Assembly: GCA_903845315.1 (NCBI GenBank)
Contig: CAIMWY010000438.1
Span: forward strand, 1-5,385
Origin: an uncultured Burkholderiales bacterium
Lineage (GTDB): Bacteria; Pseudomonadota; Gammaproteobacteria; Burkholderiales; Burkholderiaceae
Direction of reading: 5' to 3'
DNA: 5,385 nucleotides
Shown here piece by piece: positions 1-4,511 of this stretch (its first letter is position 1; every line of letters starts with the position of its first letter). Under the pieces are notes generated by a model. That model was not told where the DNA came from, did not search any database, and saw only the letters and a list, made by a program, of their open reading frames with translations. A program made the position numbers and the translations under genes.

Positions 1-924
1 ACGCATTCTCTGGAAGTGGCGCAACTGGGGCGCTCCATTGCCCGATCCCTGGCGCTGAACGAAGACTTGGTAGAGGCCATTGCGCTCGCGCACGACCTGG
101 GCCACACCCCCTTTGGGCATGCGGGGCAAGACGCGTTGAACGACTGCATGTCCGGCCATGGCGGCTTTGAGCACAACTTGCAAAGTCTGCGGGTGGTGGA
201 CTACCTTGAAGCCCGCTACCCGGCGTTTGATGGTTTGAACCTCACCTTTGAAACCCGCGAAGGCATCTTGAAGCACTGCGCCCGCCGCAACGCTGAGCTG
301 ATCAACGCACAAGAACCTGACGGCGTGGCTGTGCGGTTTTTGAACGGCACGCAACCCAGCTTAGAAGCCCAGTTGTGCAACTTGGCCGATGAGATTGCCT
401 ACAACGCGCACGACATTGACGACGGCGTGCGCTCGGGGCTGCTGACCTTGGAACAAATGCAAGACGTGCCCCTGTTTGCCCGCTACTGCCAACAGACCTT
501 GGGCGAGTACCCGCAACTGCAAGGCCGTCGTGTGCTGTATGAAACCATCCGACGCATGCTCAGCGATCAGGTCTATGACGTGGTGGCCGCCACTCAGGCG
601 GCGCTGGCACAGCACACGCCTGTCAGTGCCGATGCGGCGAGAGCGTGCCCACCGCTGATGCAGTTCAGCGACGAGATGCGTGCGCAGTCCAAGGTGCTGA
701 AGTCGTTTTTGTTTCGCAACCTCTACCGTCACCCACAGGTGATGCAGACCACCGATTGGGCGCGTGGCGTGGTGCGCGCGTTGTTTGACGCCTACTTGGC
801 CAAGCCCAACGAGATGCCAACTGCTTACGCCCAGCGACCAGACGTGCCGCGCGCTGTGGCCGACTATTTGTCGGGCATGACCGACCGATTTGCCACCCGC
901 GAACACACGCGCTTAAGCACATGA
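1..924 (+). CDS. dgt: dGTPase-like HD-domain triphosphohydrolase (5' end outside window)
   Basis: This is the C-terminal 307 residues of a deoxyguanosinetriphosphate triphosphohydrolase-like protein. The family hydrolyses dNTPs to the deoxynucleoside and tripolyphosphate in the cytoplasm, helping to control dNTP pools. The reading frame is open from base 1 and begins THSLEVAQ, the conserved stretch carrying the first HD-domain histidine (residue 2 of the visible part). The HD pair follows at residues 31-32 in AHDLGHTPFGHAG, and the last metal-binding Asp is residue 130 in LADEIAYNAHD. All metal ligands of the fold are therefore present. The C-terminus (FLFRNLYRHPQV, then DYLSGMTDRFATREHTRL) is also typical. 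Family members are about 370-380 residues, so some 70 N-terminal residues lie upstream. The GTG at 16 is an internal Val codon, not the start. The TGA stop (922-924) overlaps the next gene's ATG. True substrate specificity of Dgt-like proteins cannot be read from sequence. Confidence 0.95.
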   Translation, partial: THSLEVAQLGRSIARSLALNEDLVEAIALAHDLGHTPFGHAGQDALNDCMSGHGGFEHNLQSLRVVDYLEARYPAFDGLNLTFETREGILKHCARRNAELINAQEPDGVAVRFLNGTQPSLEAQLCNLADEIAYNAHDIDDGVRSGLLTLEQMQDVPLFARYCQQTLGEYPQLQGRRVLYETIRRMLSDQVYDVVAATQAALAQHTPVSADAARACPPLMQFSDEMRAQSKVLKSFLFRNLYRHPQVMQTTDWARGVVRALFDAYLAKPNEMPTAYAQRPDVPRAVADYLSGMTDRFATREHTRLST

Positions 925-2153
925 CCGACACCCGTTCCTTGATTCACCCGTCTTGGGTGGCAGTGCTCGCAGGTGTGTGCGCTGCCTTGCACGTGGGCAA
1001 AATTCCGCCCGCCTTGCCGGTGCTGCAAGCGGCCTTGTCCTTGAGTTTGGTGCAGGCAGGCTTTTTGCTGTCTATGGTGCAGCTCGCGGGCATGACGCTG
1101 GGCTTGGCTGTGGGCTTGAGTGTGGACAGCATTGGCTTGCGCCGCAGTATGTTGGCGGGTTTGGGACTGCTCACGCTGGCCAGCGCCTTGGGAGGTTTTG
1201 CCACGGGCATTGAAGCCCTGTTGGTATTGCGCGCGGTGGAAGGCTTTGGCTTTTTGTGGGTGGTCATGCCCGCGCCGGCCTTGATTCGCCGTTGTGTGTC
1301 GGCGGCGCAGCTCAACACCCGCATGGGTCAGTGGAGTGCTTACATGCCTTTGGGCACAGCCACGGCTTTGTTGGTGGGCGCGTGGGTGTTGTCGGTGTGG
1401 AATTGGCAGGTGTGGTGGTGGCTCTTGAGTGGTGTGTCGGCGCTGGCATGGTGGATGGTTTGGTCGGGCATTGCGCCCGATGCGTCCTATCCCGCTGTGC
1501 AGGCTTCGGGGCATGAGGGGTGGCAGCGACGCCTGAGCCATACCCTGCGCTCACGCGGGCCTTGGTTGCTGTCTCTCACTTTTGGGGTCTATGCCGCACA
1601 GTGGTTGTCGGTGATTGGTTTCTTGCCCACCATGTACGCAGGGCTGGGCGTGGACAAGGGCTTGTCGGGTCTGCTCACAGCAGGCGTGGCGCTGGCCAAT
1701 ATGACGGGCAACTTGGCCTCGGGGCGTTTGCTGCAGCGCGGCTGGCAAAGCCGCCGGCTGTTGTTCATTGGCTTTGGTGCCATGGCCTTGGGGGCGTTGG
1801 GTGCGTTTGGCGAGTGGCAGGGTTCGGGCTTGCCGATGGCCGTGCGTTATGTCTCGGTCATCTTGCTCTCTGCTGTGGGCGGTTTGATACCCGGCACCTT
1901 GTTTGCGCTGTCCATGCGCTTGGCGCCCAGTCCCGACACCTTGTCGACCACCGTGGGCTGGATGCAGCAGTGGTCGGCCACCGGGCAGTTCTTTGGCCCG
2001 CCTGCGGTGGCTTGGGTCGCGGCCAGCATGGGCGGTTGGCAATGGACTTGGGCGGTCACGGGCAGTTGTTGCGTGGTGGGCATGGGCTTGGCTGTGGCCA
2101 TTGACCGTGCGCTGCGTGTGGTGGCCCCGCGTGGGGGACAAGGCCTGTCATGA
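921..2153 (+). CDS. MFS transporter, 12-helix, CynX/NimT-like
   Basis: A 410-residue inner-membrane protein of the major facilitator superfamily, very rich in Leu, Val, Gly, Ala and Trp, with hydrophobic stretches compatible with 12 membrane helices. The MFS motif A is at about residues 65-77 (GLSVDSIGLRRSM) between helices 2 and 3. A motif-B-like RAVEGFGFLWVV lies at 104-115. A degenerate second motif A with GR and RR (about 268-279) opens the C-terminal half. A polar linker at about 184-213 separates the two six-helix halves. The general look recalls the CynX/NimT branch (small anions or organic acids), but the substrate is unknown. The ATG at 921 overlaps the dgt stop as ATGA and has no clear Shine-Dalgarno, suggesting coupling to dgt translation. 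Its own stop overlaps the DUF1415 start in the same way. There is no sign of truncation or frameshift. Confidence 0.9.
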   Translation: MTDTRSLIHPSWVAVLAGVCAALHVGKIPPALPVLQAALSLSLVQAGFLLSMVQLAGMTLGLAVGLSVDSIGLRRSMLAGLGLLTLASALGGFATGIEALLVLRAVEGFGFLWVVMPAPALIRRCVSAAQLNTRMGQWSAYMPLGTATALLVGAWVLSVWNWQVWWWLLSGVSALAWWMVWSGIAPDASYPAVQASGHEGWQRRLSHTLRSRGPWLLSLTFGVYAAQWLSVIGFLPTMYAGLGVDKGLSGLLTAGVALANMTGNLASGRLLQRGWQSRRLLFIGFGAMALGALGAFGEWQGSGLPMAVRYVSVILLSAVGGLIPGTLFALSMRLAPSPDTLSTTVGWMQQWSATGQFFGPPAVAWVAASMGGWQWTWAVTGSCCVVGMGLAVAIDRALRVVAPRGGQGLS

Positions 2154-2707
2154 CCGACACCGAACGCACCGCCATCGAAGACACCCAAGCCTGGTTGATG
2201 CAAGCCGTGGTGGGTTTGAACTTGTGCCCGTTTGCCAAAGCCGTGGTGGTGAAAGACATGGTGCGTTACCGCGTGTGCACCTCGGCTGACCCAGCGGACG
2301 TGTTGACCATGTTGTGCGACGAGTTGCAACACCTGGCATCCACAGACCCGGCGCGACTCGACACCACCCTGCTGATTGCGCCGTATGTGCTGCCTGACTT
2401 TTTGGACTTCAATGATTTCTTGAGCGACTGCGATGCCGTGTTGCAAGACCTGGCGCTAGAAGGTGTGCTGCAAGTGGCCGACTTTCACCCGCGCTACCAA
2501 TTTGGCGGTGTGCCTGAGGACGATATGAGCAACTTCACCAACCGCTCGCCGTACCCCACGCTGCATGTGTTGCGCGAGTCGAGCATCGACAAGGCGGTGC
2601 AGGCTTACCCAGATGCGTCGCTCATCTTCGAGCGCAACATCGAGGTGTTGAACAAACTGGGGCATGCGGGGTGGCAGGCATTGGGTGTTCTGGCGCGCTG
2701 CGGGTGA
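2150..2707 (+). CDS. DUF1415 family protein, function unknown
   Basis: A 185-residue soluble protein that I recognise as the DUF1415 family, found mainly in Proteobacteria and without an established function. Conserved blocks seen are GLNLCPFAK at 22-30 (Cys26), TTLLIAPYVLPDFLDFNDFL at 72-91, VADFHPRYQFGG at 109-120, and DDMSNFTNRSPYPTLHVLRESSIDKAV at 124-150. The length agrees with the family and no block is missing. Conserved Cys, His, Asp and Arg residues hint at an enzyme or metal/ligand-binding protein, but no reaction should be assigned. The ATG overlaps the MFS stop (ATGA). An AAGG at 2140-2143 gives a modest ribosome binding site 6 nt upstream, so both coupling and direct initiation are possible. 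The first 13 bases from 2149 (C plus ATGACCGACACC) match those at the MFS start, so both proteins begin MTDT. The stop TGA lies within a hexamer repeat that supplies two more in-frame stops. Confidence 0.9.
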   Translation: MTDTERTAIEDTQAWLMQAVVGLNLCPFAKAVVVKDMVRYRVCTSADPADVLTMLCDELQHLASTDPARLDTTLLIAPYVLPDFLDFNDFLSDCDAVLQDLALEGVLQVADFHPRYQFGGVPEDDMSNFTNRSPYPTLHVLRESSIDKAVQAYPDASLIFERNIEVLNKLGHAGWQALGVLARCG

Positions 2708-2725
2708 GGGTGAGGGTGAGGGTGC
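2702..2725 (+). repeat. GGGTGA hexamer repeat with G-quadruplex motif
   Basis: Three perfect GGGTGA units are followed by a fourth, GGGTGC. The four GGG runs (2702, 2708, 2714, 2720) are separated by 3-nt TGA loops, which fits the canonical G3-N3 four-tract quadruplex pattern on the coding strand and so also in mRNA. The TGA at 2705 is the DUF1415 stop, with further in-frame TGAs at 2711 and 2717. Gain or loss of a unit would leave the DUF1415 protein unchanged. Folding and any effect on transcription or mRNA stability are inference. Confidence 0.85.
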
Positions 2726-2790
2726 ATGCGCAGCAGCGCTTCATGGTTTGCCGTGTGTGTCCGCTAAGTCTGCCCATCACGTGTGCCCGG

Positions 2791-2802
2791 CACAATCACA
2801 CC
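2791..2802 (+). promoter_or_regulatory. Possible -10 element for leaderless methyltransferase mRNA
   Basis: CACAAT at 2791-2796 resembles a sigma-70 -10 hexamer and is followed by exactly 6 nt before the ATG at 2803. Transcription would then begin at or next to the A of the start codon, giving a leaderless mRNA. No Shine-Dalgarno is visible before this ATG, which fits. No good -35 is seen (GTCTGC at 17 bp spacing), so the call is weak. Confidence 0.35.
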
Positions 2803-3657
2803 ATGCCCAAACCCAAACAAGCCGCGCCCCCCAAACCGATCGACCTCGACCTGCGCCCCGGCCAATCCATTGAGTTGCTCAAAGCGCTGCACATCCTCAC
2901 GCGCGAAGGCAAGATCAACCAAGATTCGCGCCGCAAACTCAAGCAGGTCTACCACCTGTTTCAGTTCATCGACAAGCTGTTGAAAGAAGTGCCTGCCAGC
3001 GAGACGGGGCCGACCTTGGCGGACCACGGCGCAGGCAAGTCGTATTTGGGTTTCATCATCTACGACCTGTTTTTCAAGGCGCTGGGACGGGGCCATATCT
3101 ACGGCATTGAAACCCGGGCCGAGCTGGTGGCCTCCTCTCAGGCGCTGGCGCAGCGCCTGGGGTTTGAGCGCATGCAGTTTCTCAACCTCAGCGTGGCCGA
3201 GTCGGCGCACAGTGACGCGCTGCCGGCGCACATCGATGTGGTTACCGCACTGCATGCCTGTGACACCGCCACCGACGATGCCATCGCGTTTGGGCTGCAA
3301 AAGAAAGCCAAGTTCATGGTGTTGGTGCCTTGCTGCCAGGCGGAGCTGGCGCGCGTGCTCAACCAGCACAAAGCCTTGAACTTGCAGCGCACGCCCTTGG
3401 CCGAGCTGTGGCGCCACCCGCTGCACACCCGTGAGATGGGCAGCCAGCTCACCAATGTGCTGCGCTGTTTGTACCTGGAGGCGAACGGCTACCAAGTCAC
3501 CGTCACCGAGCTGGTGGGTTGGGAGCACAGCATGAAAAACGAACTCATCCTGGCCAAATACACCGGCCAGAAAAAACCCAGTTCTGCCGAGCGTTTGCAA
3601 TCGCTGCTGGAAGAATTTGGCTTGCAAGAACTGGCCCTGACGCGCTTCCACCTTTAA
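2803..3657 (+). CDS. Class I SAM-dependent methyltransferase, Methyltransf_32-like
   Basis: A 284-residue cytoplasmic protein with a Rossmann-type methyltransferase core. SAM-binding motif I is LADHGAGKSYLGF at residues 72-84. The acidic residue expected to hold the SAM ribose is Glu103 in YGIETR. A downstream block ALHACDTATDDAI (149-161) is followed by VPCCQAE (175-181). The Ala-Cys-Asp and Pro-Cys-Cys blocks are the signature of the Methyltransf_32 group, which includes eukaryotic TRMT13, METTL25 and GSTCD relatives. A tRNA or other RNA substrate is a guess from those relatives only. The N-terminus (MPKPKQAAPPKP) is basic and Pro-rich, then helical at about 40-62. I chose ATG 2803. The in-frame GTG 2671 and ATG 2743 would add low-complexity or unconserved residues (including an Arg-Val repeat from the hexamer array) and, for 2671, overlap DUF1415. 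The TAA stop lies within the left RAYT palindrome. Confidence 0.85.
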   Translation: MPKPKQAAPPKPIDLDLRPGQSIELLKALHILTREGKINQDSRRKLKQVYHLFQFIDKLLKEVPASETGPTLADHGAGKSYLGFIIYDLFFKALGRGHIYGIETRAELVASSQALAQRLGFERMQFLNLSVAESAHSDALPAHIDVVTALHACDTATDDAIAFGLQKKAKFMVLVPCCQAELARVLNQHKALNLQRTPLAELWRHPLHTREMGSQLTNVLRCLYLEANGYQVTVTELVGWEHSMKNELILAKYTGQKKPSSAERLQSLLEEFGLQELALTRFHL

Positions 3658-3678
3658 TTGGGGTCAGATCCCAATTAA
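3654..3678. repeat. Left REP-like palindrome of the RAYT unit
   Basis: Perfect 9-bp arms, TTAATTGGG at 3654-3662 and CCCAATTAA at 3670-3678, surround GTCAGAT. A T-A pair and a G.T wobble inside the loop could extend the hairpin to a 3-nt CAG loop. This is the kind of imperfect hairpin that RAYT proteins recognise as single-stranded DNA. It overlaps the methyltransferase stop codon (TAA 3655-3657) and shares bases with the putative -10 of the transposase. Confidence 0.9.
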
Positions 3679-3687
3679 TATGGCGTC
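3676..3687 (+). promoter_or_regulatory. Possible -10 element for leaderless RAYT mRNA
   Basis: TAATAT at 3676-3681 is a good -10-like hexamer and lies 6 nt before the ATG at 3688. There is no Shine-Dalgarno, so a leaderless transcript is plausible. TTTAAT at 3653-3658 lies 17 bp upstream but is a poor -35. The hexamer overlaps the right arm of the palindrome, so transposase binding there could dampen its own transcription. That autoregulation is inference. Confidence 0.35.
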
Positions 3688-4380
3688 ATGGCACGTCTTC
3701 CTCGTCTCACTGTCACCGGCTACCCGCACCACGTCATCTTGCGGGGTAACAACCGGCAAGAAATCTTCAAAATAAAGGCGGATTACCAGCGCATGCTGGA
3801 TTTGCTGTTTGAGCACAGCCGAGCGCAACAGGTGGATATTCATGCCTATGTGTTGATGGGCAATCACCTGCATCTGCTGGTCACCCCCCAACAAGACCAG
3901 GCTTTGCCCAAGATGATGCAGGCGGTGGGCCGCAGCTACGTGCAGGTGTTCAACAAAGTGCATGGCCGCACCGGCACGCTGTGGGAAGGGCGCTACCGTT
4001 CCACCTTGATTCAGACCGATCGCTACTTGCTGGCGTGCATGGCCTACATCGACCTCAATCCCGTGCGAGCTCATATGGTCACAGAGCCCGAAGACCATGT
4101 GTGGTCAAGCTACGCGCATTACATCGGGCGACGCAACGACCGCCTGATCACACCGCACGCTCTGTATTGGGCTTTGGGCAACACCCCGTTCGCACGTGAG
4201 GCGGCTTACGCCGAATTGGTGCGAGCCGGCATCAGTTCGGACCAACAGGGTGCATTGACCGATGCCACGCTCAGCGGTTGGGCGTTGGGCGATGCGTTGT
4301 TCAAGGCCAGTTTACAAGGCCAAACTGAGAGACGTTTGAGCAAAACCAAGGCGGGACGGCCTTTGGCAAAGAGTATTTGA
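3688..4380 (+). CDS. REP-associated tyrosine transposase (RAYT), Y1/HUH family
   Basis: A 230-residue protein of the IS200-like Y1 transposase fold, which nicks and joins single-stranded DNA at hairpin ends. The N-terminus ARLPRLTVTGYPHHVILRGNNRQEIF (2-27) is typical of RAYTs. The metal-binding HUH pair is His60 and His62 in MGNHLHLLVTP. The likely nucleophile is Tyr84 in GRSYVQVFNKVHGRTGTLWEGRYRS (81-105). YIDLNPVRAHMV (120-131) and the basic GRP-containing tail (RRLSKTKAGRPLAKSI, 215-230) are also family features, the tail probably contacting DNA. No frameshift or missing catalytic residue is seen, so the enzyme could be active. Flanking palindromes are its probable recognition sites. I chose ATG 3688 because the conserved N-terminus starts there. 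RAYTs are often single-copy domesticated genes rather than freely moving ISs, and which applies here is unknown. Confidence 0.92.
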   Translation: MARLPRLTVTGYPHHVILRGNNRQEIFKIKADYQRMLDLLFEHSRAQQVDIHAYVLMGNHLHLLVTPQQDQALPKMMQAVGRSYVQVFNKVHGRTGTLWEGRYRSTLIQTDRYLLACMAYIDLNPVRAHMVTEPEDHVWSSYAHYIGRRNDRLITPHALYWALGNTPFAREAAYAELVRAGISSDQQGALTDATLSGWALGDALFKASLQGQTERRLSKTKAGRPLAKSI

Positions 4381-4395
4381 TCTGTCCCCAATTAA
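4379..4395. repeat. Half copy of the RAYT palindrome
   Basis: GATCTGTCCCCAATTAA matches the reverse complement of the left palindrome at 16 of 17 positions and the right palindrome at 15 of 17. The first two bases are the last two of the transposase TGA stop. The other arm is absent, since upstream bases are coding and unrelated. It may be the true right end of the transposase unit or a decayed palindrome. Confidence 0.75.
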
Positions 4396-4419
4396 GCGCC
4401 GATCGAGGTTGCGATTAGA

Positions 4420-4444
4420 TTAATTAGGTTCTGACCCCAATTAA
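4420..4444. repeat. Right REP-like palindrome of the RAYT unit
   Basis: The arms TTAATTAGG (4420-4428) and CCCAATTAA (4436-4444) pair except for one A/C mismatch. On the minus strand it reads as the left palindrome with two substitutions (23/25). It ends 6 bp before the gltB -24 box. Confidence 0.88.
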
Positions 4445-4450
4445 TTTTCT
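4420..4450 (+). terminator. Possible weak terminator formed by the right palindrome
   Basis: The palindrome hairpin is directly followed by TTTTCTT (4445-4451), giving the layout of an intrinsic terminator for the RAYT transcript. The stem is AT-rich with one mismatch and would be weak, so the call is tentative. Confidence 0.25.
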
Positions 4451-4466
4451 TGGCACAGATGCTGCA
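4450..4466 (+). promoter_or_regulatory. Sigma-54 (RpoN) type -24/-12 promoter of gltB
   Basis: TTGGCACAGATGCTGCA matches the sigma-54 consensus YTGGCACG-N4-TTGCW closely. The full TTGGCAC is present, the -24 GG (4452-4453) and -12 GC (4464-4465) are exactly 12 bp apart, and TGCA closes the element. Mismatches are A for G at 4457 and C for T at 4462. The start would be near 4477, leaving a leader of about 35 nt before ATG 4512. RpoN/NtrC control suits a nitrogen-assimilation gene, but no clear NtrC-site dyad is visible upstream. Confidence 0.6.
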
Positions 4467-4478
4467 CTGCAGTATCCT
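4450..4478 (+). promoter_or_regulatory. Overlapping sigma-70-like promoter candidate of gltB
   Basis: TTGGCA (4450-4455, 5/6 to TTGACA) and TATCCT (4473-4478, 4/6 to TATAAT) are 17 bp apart. This is an alternative or second reading of the same bases as the sigma-54-like element, with a start near 4485. The two holoenzymes would compete for the site if both are real. Confidence 0.4.
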
Positions 4479-4498
4479 TTCACCCCCGCTGAATATTT

Positions 4499-4504
4499 AG
4501 AGGA
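4499..4504 (+). promoter_or_regulatory. Shine-Dalgarno of gltB
   Basis: AGAGGA lies 7 nt before ATG 4512 and selects this start over ATG 4505, which is out of frame and too close to the AGAGGA. Confidence 0.75.
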
Positions 4505-4511
4505 ATGCGCC

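Larger units (their letters stand above)
3654..4444 (+). mobile_element. RAYT unit bracketed by inverted 25-bp palindromes
   Basis: The unit consists of a left 25-bp palindrome (3654-3678), an intact Y1/HUH transposase gene, a 17-bp half copy (4379-4395), a 24-bp spacer, and a right 25-bp palindrome (4420-4444). The right copy read on the minus strand matches the left at 23 of 25 positions, with the first 15 (TTAATTGGGGTCAGA) identical. No target-site duplication is evident, as expected for IS200-like HUH elements. The minimal unit may instead be 3654-4395 with the right copy a separate neighbour. Sequence alone cannot decide which. Confidence 0.75.

Noticed and set aside
16..18. GTG at 16 as the dgt start
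   Set aside because: The frame is open to base 1 and the preceding residues THSLE belong to the conserved first His motif, so the gene starts upstream of the window.
864..1541. Open frames opposite or within the dgt end and the MFS gene
   Set aside because: Compositions are biased (His, Gln, Arg) and they overlap a clear 12-helix transporter; shadows of real genes.
2726..2745. GCGC-AGCA-GCGC mini hairpin after DUF1415 as a terminator
   Set aside because: Only a 4-bp stem and no T run follows.
2671..2802. N-terminal extension of the methyltransferase from GTG 2671
   Set aside because: It would overlap DUF1415, encode an Arg-Val run from the hexamer repeat, and add residues unlike the family; ATG 2803 is a better start.
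2764..3651. Minus-strand open frame of 295 codons
   Set aside because: It mirrors the methyltransferase codons and is rich in Gln, Arg, Val and His as expected of a reversed frame, with no motif.
4230..4440. NtrC-type enhancer dyad upstream of the gltB promoter
   Set aside because: Scanned for GCAC/GTGC dyads with about 5-nt spacing; only isolated half matches such as GGTGCA at 4248 were found.
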